In this document: positions 1 through 7,071 of the stretch, in pieces
How the letters are laid out: every line of letters begins with the position of its first letter
How positions within the stretch are numbered: position 1 is the stretch's first letter
Source of the DNA: Nocardioides sp.
GTDB lineage: Bacteria; Actinomycetota; Actinomycetes; Propionibacteriales; Nocardioidaceae
Assembly (NCBI GenBank): GCA_023252065.1
Contig: JAHEXO010000018.1
Location: forward strand, 1,280-11,913
Length of the DNA: 10,634 bases
Reading direction: 5' to 3'
Made by a program: the position numbers and the translations under genes
The notes under the pieces: model-generated
Told to the model about the DNA's origin: nothing
The model's database searches: none
What the model saw: only the letters and a program-made list of their open reading frames with translations

Positions 1-1121
1 AACCAACGTGCCTCGAAGTGGTCTCCGCAGAGCGTGGCCGCACAGACGACGAGCGCCAGGGCCATCAGGCCGGCCCCGAGCACGAGCAGGGCGCGGTGGC
101 CGAACCGGTCGGCGGCCCTGCCGACCTGTGTGGTGAGGGCGACGACCACCAGGCCGGTCGGGAGCACGGCCGCGCCCGCCTGCACCAGGTCGAGCCGCCA
201 CTGGTCGACGGCGAACAGCATGAAGGTGAGGAGGAAGGCGAAGAATCCCGCCGCGTAGCCGGCGGTGACGACGGCGGCCGCGACCACACGGCGGTTGCGG
301 AGCAGGGCGAGCTGGAGCATCGGCTCTCTGACCCGCCGTGACCTGCACACGAAGGTGACCGTGAGGAGGGCGGCCGCGACCAGGCAGCCGATCGTGCGGG
401 GGGACCCGGCGCCCCACGTGGTGGTCTCGGACAGTGCCAGCGCCAGGCCGGCAGCGGCGAGGGCGAAGATCGCGGCGCCGATCGGGTCGGGCAGCCGGCG
501 GCCGGGGTGACGGGGGGTCTCCGCCAGCACGCAGGGCGTCGCCAGGCACAGCGCGGCGATCACGGGCAGGTTGACGAGGAAGGCCCAGCGCCAGTCGCCG
601 GCGGCGGTCAGCACGCCACCGACGAACGGCCCGAGGCACACGCCGAGGGCCGCCGCGCCGGTCCAGCGGGCGGCGTACGTCGCGTGGTGGCGGGCGTCGC
701 AGGCCGCCAGGAGCAGTCCCAACGACGCGGGTGAGGCGGCCGCGGCACCGAGACCCTGGACGACGCGGCCAGCCAGCAACACGCCCAGGTCGGGGGCCAC
801 GCCGCACACCAGGGAGCCGGCCGCGAACAGCGCCAGCCCGCCGAGGTAGGTGCGACGGCGACCCGCGCGGTCGGCGATCCGTCCGGCGGGGACGAGTGCT
901 GCGGCGAAGACGATGGCGTAGCCGGTGATCACCCACGACAGGGCCGCACGGCCCTCGCCGGCGAAGTCGCGCCCGATCGCCGGCATCAGGCTGTTGGCGA
1001 CCGAGACGTCGAGCGACACCAGGAGCCCCCCGATCGCGGTGACGGCGAACACGGCCGCGCTCGGGGTCATCGTGCGAGCGCCGGACGCAGGAGCCCACCG
1101 GCCGGTGTCGACGGTCCTCAT
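1..1121 (-). CDS. DHA2-type MFS drug/metabolite exporter, C-terminus cut by window edge
   Basis: This is a proton-driven multidrug or metabolite efflux permease of the major facilitator superfamily, inner membrane. The frame reads open from an ATG at 1121 to the left edge, giving 373 residues without a stop. Visible motifs are: first-helix signature LDVSVAN (residues 37-43); MFS motif A, GRIADRAGRR (80-89); RVVQGLGAA in helix 4 (119-127); motif C-like GPFVGG (164-169); and WRWAFLVNLP (177-186), the loop typical of the 14-helix DHA2 (EmrB/QacA) branch. Family members run about 450-520 residues, so roughly the last quarter is missing. The ATG overlaps the stop of a small upstream gene (ATGA), so translation is probably coupled; no strong ribosome binding site of its own is visible. 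Met18 is a possible alternative start. The substrate cannot be told. The family is secure; the drug-resistance role is inference. Confidence 0.93.
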   Translation of the reverse strand, partial: MRTVDTGRWAPASGARTMTPSAAVFAVTAIGGLLVSLDVSVANSLMPAIGRDFAGEGRAALSWVITGYAIVFAAALVPAGRIADRAGRRRTYLGGLALFAAGSLVCGVAPDLGVLLAGRVVQGLGAAAASPASLGLLLAACDARHHATYAARWTGAAALGVCLGPFVGGVLTAAGDWRWAFLVNLPVIAALCLATPCVLAETPRHPGRRLPDPIGAAIFALAAAGLALALSETTTWGAGSPRTIGCLVAAALLTVTFVCRSRRVREPMLQLALLRNRRVVAAAVVTAGYAAGFFAFLLTFMLFAVDQWRLDLVQAGAAVLPTGLVVVALTTQVGRAADRFGHRALLVLGAGLMALALVVCAATLCGDHFEARW

Positions 1122-1294
1122 GCCCGGCTCATCAAGGTGCGCAGGCGGGTCGCGACCGCGGCGCGGTCGCGTTTCCCGGTACGACGCGTGGTCGCGGAAG
1201 CGGGGACGTCGTCGTCGAGGCGGGGAAGGCGAGCCCGCGCCGCGACCTGCTCCTGACGCTGGGTCGCGACGCCCATCAGGATGGAGTAGGTCAT
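1118..1294 (-). CDS. small basic protein translationally coupled to the MFS exporter
   Basis: I do not recognise this 58-residue reading frame as a named family. It begins MTYSILMGVATQRQEQ and ends in an Arg-rich stretch finishing MSRA. The middle is acidic then basic (LDDDVPAS, then RRTGKRDR). There is no signal peptide or membrane segment; the N-terminal part could form a short amphipathic helix. A good ribosome binding site, GAGAGGA, lies 7 bases before a GTG at 1297 and 10 before the ATG at 1294, so the start may be one codon upstream. The stop TGA shares bases with the exporter's ATG (ATGA), the usual mark of a cotranslated pair. It could be a real small partner or a leader peptide controlling the exporter. 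Reality of the gene is moderately supported by the binding site and overlap; function is unknown. Confidence 0.6.
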   Translation of the reverse strand: MTYSILMGVATQRQEQVAARARLPRLDDDVPASATTRRTGKRDRAAVATRLRTLMSRA

Positions 1295-1524
1295 CACGGG
1301 TGGTTCCTCTCGAAGGTGCTCGGGCAGGTGCGCCCGGTGAGAGAAACGGTGCCGTCGAGCAGGGTCCCGCCACATCGGTGCCGACCACCTAACCCGCGGT
1401 TCCGTGGTGCCCACCGTGGTGAGCACGGATGCGTAGTCGGTGGGCTCCGTCGACCGTGGTGGTGGCCGCCCGACCGGGCGGTTCACGCCGTACGACCAGG
1501 ACGTCCAGTCCGGAGGAGAGACCC
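1295..1524. promoter_or_regulatory. divergent intergenic region with CCGTGGTG repeats
   Basis: This 230-base spacer separates the leftward small-protein/exporter pair from the rightward methyltransferase, so promoters for both should lie here. No convincing -10/-35 boxes are readable. The octamer CCGTGGTG occurs three times on the plus strand, at 1402-1409, 1414-1421 (12-base period) and 1454-1461. The first pair sits inside a 6-base inverted repeat, TCCGTG (1401-1406) with CACGGA (1424-1429). This is a candidate operator for an unidentified regulator of the exporter and methyltransferase; assignment is inference. Confidence 0.35.
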
Positions 1525-2601
1525 ATGACCACCACCGACACGCCCCGCCTCGACGAGGCGGCGCTCGAGCAGTTCGTCCACCAGGCGGTGGGCGACCTCG
1601 CCGCCGCGATCTCGGGCCTGATGCTGCACCTCGGCGACCGCCTGGGGCTCTACCGCGCCATGGCCGGGGCCGGACCGCTCACGCCGTCCGCCCTCGCCGA
1701 GCGGACCGGCACCCACGAGCGCTACGTCCGGGAGTGGCTGAGCAACCAGGCCGCCGGCGGCTACGTCGCCTACGACGCCGCGGGCGGCACCTTCGAGCTC
1801 GACGCCGGGCACGCGTTCGTCCTGGCCGACGAGCAGAGCCCTGTCTTCCTCGGTGGCGCCTTCGAGACCGTGGCCTCCTGCTACACCGACCACGAGGCCT
1901 TCGCCGACGCGTTCGTCACCGGCGACGGCGTGGCGTGGGGCGACCACGACGACCGGCTCTACACCGGCTGCCTGCGGCTGTTCCGCACCGGCTACGAGGC
2001 CTATCTCGTCGACGCGTGGCTGCCCGCGCTCGACGGGGTGGTCGAGAAGCTGCGCGACGGCGCCAGCGTCGCCGACGTCGGCTGCGGGTACGGCGCCTCG
2101 ACGGTGATCATGGCCCGCGCGTTCGAGCACTCGACGTTCGTCGGCATCGACAGCCACGGGCACTCGATCGACCAGGCCCGCGCCGCGGCGCTCGAAGCGG
2201 GCGTCGCGCGGCGTACCCGGTTCGAGACCTCGCCCGCCACCGGGCTCCCGGGGACGGGCTACGACCTGGTGACCATGTTCGACTGCCTGCACGACATGGG
2301 CGACCCGGTCGGCGTCGCCCGGCGCGTGCGGGAGTCCCTCGCGGCGGACGGCACGCTGCTCCTCGTGGAGCCGGCTGCCGGCCCGCGGCTGGAGGACAAC
2401 CTCAACCCGGTCGGGCGGATGTACTACGGGCTCTCGACGGTGATCTGCACGCCGTCGTCGCTGGCCCAGGAGGTCGGGCTCGGGCTCGGGGCGCAGGCGG
2501 GCCCGGAGCGGCTGGAGCAGCTGCTGCGGGAGGCCGGCTTCTCCCACGTGCGGGTCGCCACCAGCACGCCGTTCAACCTGATCGTGGAGGCCAAGCCATA
2601 G
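1525..2601 (+). CDS. winged-helix SAM-dependent methyltransferase, Rv2258c-like
   Basis: This 358-residue cytoplasmic enzyme should transfer a methyl group from S-adenosylmethionine to an unidentified small molecule. The N-terminal part (about residues 10-90) is a winged-helix/dimerisation region, with LTPSALAERTG at 52-62 and ERYVREWLSNQAAGGY beginning at 65. The catalytic Rossmann domain carries motif I DVGCGYGAS (184-192), the acidic residue after strand 2 in GIDS (Asp209), and the FDCLHDMGDP motif (Asp253-Pro261). The tail resembles the mycobacterial Rv2258c family in length and in the EDNLNPVGRMYYG and PSSLAQEVG stretches. The ATG was chosen because GGAGGAGAG precedes it by about 6 bases; the frame stays open to 1429 but lacks a site there. 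The gene diverges from an exporter and overlaps the regulator on the other strand by 29 bases. The substrate is unknown; despite the HTH fold it is probably an enzyme, not a regulator. Confidence 0.92.
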   Translation: MTTTDTPRLDEAALEQFVHQAVGDLAAAISGLMLHLGDRLGLYRAMAGAGPLTPSALAERTGTHERYVREWLSNQAAGGYVAYDAAGGTFELDAGHAFVLADEQSPVFLGGAFETVASCYTDHEAFADAFVTGDGVAWGDHDDRLYTGCLRLFRTGYEAYLVDAWLPALDGVVEKLRDGASVADVGCGYGASTVIMARAFEHSTFVGIDSHGHSIDQARAAALEAGVARRTRFETSPATGLPGTGYDLVTMFDCLHDMGDPVGVARRVRESLAADGTLLLVEPAAGPRLEDNLNPVGRMYYGLSTVICTPSSLAQEVGLGLGAQAGPERLEQLLREAGFSHVRVATSTPFNLIVEAKP

Positions 2602-5431
2602 GGGCGGCCCCCATGCGGTCCAGCTCGGCGCGGCCCTCGACCTCCTCCGGGCCGCCGAGCATGACCAGGGTGCGCGCCCACTGGTAGCCCGCGCCCAGCG
2701 CACGGAGGGCGGAGGCCGCGGCGACGAGGTCGTCGCGGCCCTCTGCTGTCCCGCCCTCGCTCCACCGGGCCAGTCCGGCGGACCGCTGGAGCAGTGCCTC
2801 GACGATCCGGTTCCCGCCGGTGACGAGCCTCGCTCTGCGCACCCGGTCCTCGGCGTCGGGCAGCCGGCCCAGCACCCCGGCCTCCGCCCAGGCGGAGGCG
2901 TACCAGGCCTGCCACGTCCCGGTGTAGTGATGGCTGAACGTCTCGGGTGACTCGGCCAGCACGTCGAGGGCCTGCCCGACCTGCCCGCGGTGCAGGAACA
3001 GCAGCGCGTCGAAGAACTGACCGAATCGCACCATTCGCAGCGGCCGGTTGGGCGTCTCGAGCGTCTCCACGATCCTCATCCACTCCGCCCGCGCCTGATC
3101 GTCACCCCGGAGCCCGTGGATCGTGGCCACGGCGTAGGGCGTCGGACGGAGGTTTCCTGCGATCGGCCGCCCGGCGCGCTCCCAGCCGGTGCGGAACAGC
3201 TCGGCGAACCCGAGCGTCTTCTGCCACTCGCCCGAGAACAGGCCGACCACGATCAGCCGGGACGTCGCCAGGTGGTCCTCCTCGCGGTAGAACGGCAGCT
3301 CGCACAGGCCCTCGCCGAACTGACGGGCCTTGTCGAGCTCTCCCGCGGCGACGGCGCACTGCGACGCCATCTGGTAGGCGTCGAAGAACTCCAGCGCCGA
3401 GGCCGCGGTGACCGGCACGGACGCGAGGAGCTCGGTGCGGTGCGCGGCGCCGTGCATGGCCTCGGTGACCCGCCCCTGGGCGAGCTGGATCGAGGTGCGG
3501 ACGTCGAGGGCCGCGCTCTCCCCGAGCGGGTCACCCGCCCGGAGGGCGAGGTCGAGCGCCCGGTCGACGAGCGAGCCCACGTCGTCCCCCCGCTCGTCCC
3601 TGGCGAAGGCTTCGGCGGTCAGGATCCGCCCCTCCGCGGCCGGGTCGCCGGCGGCGAGGGGACGGGCCCGGGACAGGAGCCGCTCGACCTCGGAGCCGGG
3701 TGGGAGGACGGCCAGGATGCCCGGCCCGCGTCCGATCAGCTCGGCCGCCCGAGCCAGGTCCATCGCGGCACCGGCCCGGTCTCCCGCGGGCTCGGCGACG
3801 TCGGCCGCTTGCTCCCAGAGGCGCAGCGCCTCGTTGCCGAACTGGCGCGCCTCCGCCGCGCCCGCGGCCTGACGCAGGGCTGCGCTCCGTGCGGGGTCGT
3901 CGGGGGCGAGCTCGGCGGCCAGCTCGAACCGGCGCTGGGACTCACCAGGACGGCCGCGCGCGAAGCTGGACTCCGCCATCAGCAGGGACAGGCTGTAGGC
4001 CCGGTCCCGCTCCGCCGCGACGTACCTCGCCCAGGGCAGGGACCAGCGCACCTCGACCGAGATCTCGTCGAAGCGCGCCCGCCAGTGGTCGGCTTCGTGG
4101 CCCCGGAGCACCGGAGGACCGAGCTGCTCGGCCGCCGACAGGCACCAGGCGAGGTGCCGGGAGTGGGCCTCGTCCGCCTCACCCGCGTCCTCCATCAAGG
4201 TGGCGCCGTACTGGCGGATCGTCTCGAGGGCGCGGTAGCGGGTGCCCAGCGGAGTCGCGGTGGTGACCAGCAGGCTCTGCTCGGACAGCCGGGCCAGCAG
4301 GGTGGGCACCTGCTCCGGGTCGACGGGGGGCCAGCCGGCGACCAGCTCGGTCGCCGCCGCTGCCGAGAACGGCCCGACGAAGACCGAGATCCGCCGCAGC
4401 AGGGCGCGCTCCGGCTCACCGAGGAGCGCGTAGCTCCAGTCGAGGGCCGAGCGCAAGGAGCGGTGCCGGTCGTCGACCCGTGACCCGCCGGTCAGCAGCT
4501 GCAGCCGGTCGGCGAGCCCGGCCTCGAGCCCGTCGAGCCCCAGCGAGGGCAGCCGGGCCGCGGCGAGCTCGATGGCCAGCGCCATGCCGTCCAGCCCGCG
4601 GCACAGGGCGGCGACCCGGGTCAGGTCGTGGGGGACGATTCCCGGCCCTCCGGCTGCGGCCCGGTTCAGGAACAGGGCCACAGCGTCGGCAGGCTCCCCG
4701 TCGGGGGCGGCCAGCGACAGGCCGGGCACGGGATAGGCCCACTCGAAGGGCAGGAGCAGGCGCGACCTGCTGGTGGCCAGGACGCCGAGACGCGGGCAGG
4801 CGGTGAGCAGCCGCTCGAGCAGGACGCCGACCGCGTCCAGGACGTGCTCGCAGTTGTCGAGCACCAGCAGCGTGTGGCGCGGCGCCAGCCAGCCGGTCAG
4901 CACCTCCTCCACGGTGCGCTGCTGGCTCTCCCCGAGACCCAGCGCGGCAGCCATCGCCAGGGGGACCGAGGCCGGGTCGGTGACGGTCACCAGGTCGACG
5001 AAGCACACGCCGTCGTCGTACTGCTCGGCCACCTCGTGGGCCACCCGGATCGCGAGCCGCGTCTTGCCCACCCCGCCGGGCCCGATGGCGGTGACCAGCC
5101 GGTGCTCGTCCAGAGCCCGGGTGAGCGCGGCGGTCTCCTCGTGGCGCCCGACGAACGACGTCAACGGGGTGGGCAGGGGCGCTGCCGCATGGAGCGCGGG
5201 CCACGCGCGCGCCTCTTCGGAGAGCACGTCGGCGGCCGCCTGGGCGAGCTCTCGCCGGTCGGCCACCTGGAGCTTGCGCAGCAGGGAGGACACGTGGCTC
5301 TCGACGGTCCGCACCGAGATGAACAACCTCCCGGCGATCTCGGCGTTGGTGAGGTGCTCCGAGACCGCCGCGAGCACCTCGGCCTCGCGGGCGGACACTT
5401 CCACCTCGCCGGAGGCTCGAGCCGTGACCAC
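2573..5431 (-). CDS. LuxR-type HTH regulator with STAND (COG3903-like) ATPase and TPR-like region
   Basis: This 952-residue cytoplasmic protein is probably an ATP-switched transcription activator. A LuxR/FixJ helix-turn-helix occupies residues 13-66 (SAREAEVLAAVSEH, then NAEIAGRLFISVRTVESHVS). A linker leads to LPTPLTSFVGR (86-96), the usual entry of COG3903-type signalling ATPases. Walker A is GPGGVGKT (117-124), Walker B LLVLDNCEH (188-196), followed by the LATSR sensor (218-222). From about 400 to the end the protein is Ala/Leu/Glu-rich and helical, as expected for tetratricopeptide-like ligand-sensing repeats. In most LuxR-ATPase fusions the HTH is C-terminal; here it is N-terminal, a layout closer to AfsR. 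The start is a GTG at 5431 without a clear ribosome binding site. It lies 42 bases after a membrane-protein gene on the same strand, and its 3' end overlaps the methyltransferase. Ligand and targets are unknown. Confidence 0.92.
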   Translation of the reverse strand: MVTARASGEVEVSAREAEVLAAVSEHLTNAEIAGRLFISVRTVESHVSSLLRKLQVADRRELAQAAADVLSEEARAWPALHAAAPLPTPLTSFVGRHEETAALTRALDEHRLVTAIGPGGVGKTRLAIRVAHEVAEQYDDGVCFVDLVTVTDPASVPLAMAAALGLGESQQRTVEEVLTGWLAPRHTLLVLDNCEHVLDAVGVLLERLLTACPRLGVLATSRSRLLLPFEWAYPVPGLSLAAPDGEPADAVALFLNRAAAGGPGIVPHDLTRVAALCRGLDGMALAIELAAARLPSLGLDGLEAGLADRLQLLTGGSRVDDRHRSLRSALDWSYALLGEPERALLRRISVFVGPFSAAAATELVAGWPPVDPEQVPTLLARLSEQSLLVTTATPLGTRYRALETIRQYGATLMEDAGEADEAHSRHLAWCLSAAEQLGPPVLRGHEADHWRARFDEISVEVRWSLPWARYVAAERDRAYSLSLLMAESSFARGRPGESQRRFELAAELAPDDPARSAALRQAAGAAEARQFGNEALRLWEQAADVAEPAGDRAGAAMDLARAAELIGRGPGILAVLPPGSEVERLLSRARPLAAGDPAAEGRILTAEAFARDERGDDVGSLVDRALDLALRAGDPLGESAALDVRTSIQLAQGRVTEAMHGAAHRTELLASVPVTAASALEFFDAYQMASQCAVAAGELDKARQFGEGLCELPFYREEDHLATSRLIVVGLFSGEWQKTLGFAELFRTGWERAGRPIAGNLRPTPYAVATIHGLRGDDQARAEWMRIVETLETPNRPLRMVRFGQFFDALLFLHRGQVGQALDVLAESPETFSHHYTGTWQAWYASAWAEAGVLGRLPDAEDRVRRARLVTGGNRIVEALLQRSAGLARWSEGGTAEGRDDLVAAASALRALGAGYQWARTLVMLGGPEEVEGRAELDRMGAAPMAWPPRSG

Positions 5432-5473
5432 ACCGGAGATTGTGCCCTGCTGCAGCGCGCACGCCCAGCGAGA

Positions 5474-6115
5474 TCAGGCTCGGGTGGTCGCCCGCTCGAT
5501 GAGCCAGCAGACGATGCAGGCGACCACGATCGGCACCAGGAACAGCAGTCCGTGCACCCACCAGCCGTCGTGCCGGACCTGCCACGTCTCGAACGGCGTC
5601 CAGTGCATGTCGGCCTGGCGGTGCAGCCCGGCCAGCAGCGGCGCGACCGGCACGCCCCACCACAACGCGACGCCACGTCGGCGCCCGAGCCCCCACGCGA
5701 CGGTGGCCAGGGTGGGGATCGTCAGGGTGACCACCCAGGCGTAGGCGATCAGCGTCGACTGGCTCGTGCGGTCCTGTCCGATCAGCCAGTGCTGCAGCAC
5801 CTCCTGCAGTCCCCAGTCGACCAGCCCGGCGGCCAGTGCGCCGAGCGCGCCGGCCAGGCGGTGGCGCCCGTCGATGCCCCAGATCGCGAGGACGAGCGCC
5901 AGCAGGGCGGCCGGGACCATGGCCGAGACGAAGACGTAGGCGTCGAACGGCGCGTTGCCCCACCACCGCACCACGGTCGAGATCCCGTGCTGCGACCACC
6001 AGTGGTCGAAGAACAAGAACACCGTCACCACGGCGGCAGCGACCAGTGCCGACACGAGGAGCGGCTCGCCGTCGCGGGCCGGCGGCTCCGGCGGGACGGC
6101 GAGGTCGGACGGCAT
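5474..6115 (-). CDS. multi-pass integral membrane protein of unknown function
   Basis: I do not recognise the family. The 213-residue product starts MPSDLAVPPEP, a short cytoplasmic-looking leader, followed by about five or six hydrophobic segments. These include LLVSALVAAAVVTVFLFF, AYVFVSAMVPAALLALVLAI, LIAYAWVVTLTIPTLATVAW and a last one, VHGLLFLVPIVVACIVCWLI, just before a short basic tail (ERATTRA). The protein is unusually rich in Trp and His (DHWWSQHG, QHW, ADMHW, DGWWVHG), which might reflect heme or metal contacts or interfacial anchoring; that is speculation. I chose ATG 6115 because an AGGA lies 8 bases upstream; ATG 6124 has its AGG too close. The reading frame continues upstream to 6421 only as antisense of the kinase. 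It is followed 42 bases later by the LuxR-ATPase regulator, so the two may form an operon. It diverges from the sugar kinase with a 49-base gap. Confidence 0.82.
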   Translation of the reverse strand: MPSDLAVPPEPPARDGEPLLVSALVAAAVVTVFLFFDHWWSQHGISTVVRWWGNAPFDAYVFVSAMVPAALLALVLAIWGIDGRHRLAGALGALAAGLVDWGLQEVLQHWLIGQDRTSQSTLIAYAWVVTLTIPTLATVAWGLGRRRGVALWWGVPVAPLLAGLHRQADMHWTPFETWQVRHDGWWVHGLLFLVPIVVACIVCWLIERATTRA

Positions 6116-6123
6116 GGCGGACA

Positions 6124-6140
6124 TCCTGCTGCACGCAGGA
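6124..6140. promoter_or_regulatory. inverted repeat in the 49-base divergent spacer
   Basis: TCCTGC (6124-6129) and GCAGGA (6135-6140) form a perfect 6-base inverted repeat with a 5-base loop, between the leftward membrane-protein gene and the rightward kinase. On the minus-strand transcript the distal arm carries the AGGA that would serve as ribosome binding site for the start at 6115, so a hairpin could hide it. Alternatively it is a protein-binding operator serving both genes. Short arms in GC-rich DNA can also be chance. Confidence 0.3.
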
Positions 6141-6164
6141 GCCGAAGTGCGATAAGCAAGAGAC

Positions 6165-7058
6165 ATGGCAGGAGTCGTGGTCGTCGGGGAGTCGCTGATC
6201 GACATCGTGCGGCGGGCCGACGGCGCGACCGTCGAGCACGCCGGCGGCAGTGCGGCCAACGTCGCGGTCGCGCTGGCCAGGCTCGGCCGGCCCGTGGACT
6301 TCGTGACGGCGTACGCCGACGACGCGCGCGGTGCCGTGCTGGCCCGGCACCTCAACCAGTCGGCGGTGGGGGTGGCGGGTGACCCGTTCGCGCTCGAGCG
6401 GACCGCCACGGCGCTGGCCACGATCGCCGCAGACGGGAGCGCCTCCTACACCTTCGACATCGAGTGGCGGCTCAACCCCGTGCCGGTGCTGGCACCGCTG
6501 GTGGTGCACACGTGCTCGATCGGCGCGGTGCTGAGCCCCGGCGCCGAGGACGTGCGTCGGCTGGTCGAGGCGCTGCGGTCGACGGCGACCATCAGCTACG
6601 ACGTCAACGCACGGCCCGCCGTCACCGGCGCCGGCCCGGAGGTGGTGCGCGCGGTCGAGGAGGTGGCCGCGCTCGCCGACCTGGTGAAGGCCTCCGACGA
6701 GGACCTCGAGGTGCTCTATCCCGACGTCCCCCTGGAGCGGGCGGTCGACCGGCTGCTCGGCCTCGGCCCGTCGGCCGTGGTGGTGACCCGGGGCCGGCAG
6801 GGCGCCTCGTGGTACGCCGCCGACGGCCGCGTCGACGTCCACGGCGTCGAGGTCGCGGTGGCTGACACCATCGGCGCCGGCGACACCTTCGGAGCGGCGA
6901 CCATCGACGCCCTGTGGGAGCTCGACCTGCTCGGCGGTCGGCTCGGCGACCTCACCAGGGGGCAGGTCGAGGGCGTGCTGCGCCATGCTGCCCGCGCGGC
7001 GGCGGTGACCGTGTCGCGCCCCGGCGCCGACCCGCCGTACCGCCACGAGCTGCTCTGA
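6165..7058 (+). CDS. PfkB/ribokinase-family carbohydrate kinase
   Basis: This 297-residue cytosolic enzyme phosphorylates a sugar or sugar-like alcohol with ATP. The N-terminal PfkB signature region is HAGGSAANVAVALARLG (25-41). Further family markers are DVNARP (146-151, equivalent to the usual D-x-N-x-R), KASDEDLEVLYP (175-186), VTRGRQGASWY (207-217) and the C-terminal signature DTIGAGDTFGAA (234-245), with Asp240 as the catalytic base. Length matches fructokinase-like members. The ATG at 6165 has only a weak purine-rich stretch (AAGCAAGAGA) before it, and it diverges from the membrane protein. The 3' end faces the sigma-factor gene with 13 bases between stops. Substrate class is not decidable: fructose, 2-keto-3-deoxygluconate or a nucleoside are all possible, and no transporter or catabolic gene adjoins it. 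The family call is secure. Confidence 0.94.
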   Translation: MAGVVVVGESLIDIVRRADGATVEHAGGSAANVAVALARLGRPVDFVTAYADDARGAVLARHLNQSAVGVAGDPFALERTATALATIAADGSASYTFDIEWRLNPVPVLAPLVVHTCSIGAVLSPGAEDVRRLVEALRSTATISYDVNARPAVTGAGPEVVRAVEEVAALADLVKASDEDLEVLYPDVPLERAVDRLLGLGPSAVVVTRGRQGASWYAADGRVDVHGVEVAVADTIGAGDTFGAATIDALWELDLLGGRLGDLTRGQVEGVLRHAARAAAVTVSRPGADPPYRHELL

Positions 7059-7071
7059 CGACCTCGCTGCC

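Noticed and set aside
1429..1524. N-terminal extension of the methyltransferase to 1429
   Set aside because: The extra residues are Arg/Thr/Ser-rich without family character, while ATG 1525 has a strong GGAGGAG site at good spacing.
2990..4483. 497-codon plus-strand open frame
   Set aside because: Antisense shadow of the STAND regulator; composition is typical of a complementary GC-rich codon frame.
4628..6382. 584-codon plus-strand open frame
   Set aside because: It lies opposite the regulator and membrane-protein genes, with low-complexity Gln/Arg/Gly/His translation and no recognisable motif.
4416..7046. 876-codon minus-strand open frame spanning the kinase and much of the regulator region
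   Set aside because: It is antisense to the well-supported PfkB kinase and in another frame of the LuxR-ATPase gene. Its translation is Arg/Gly/Pro-rich with no domain motif, the usual high-GC shadow.
7059..7071. Terminator between the kinase and sigma genes
   Set aside because: Only 13 bases separate the stops and no stem with a T run is visible; nothing supports a terminator call.
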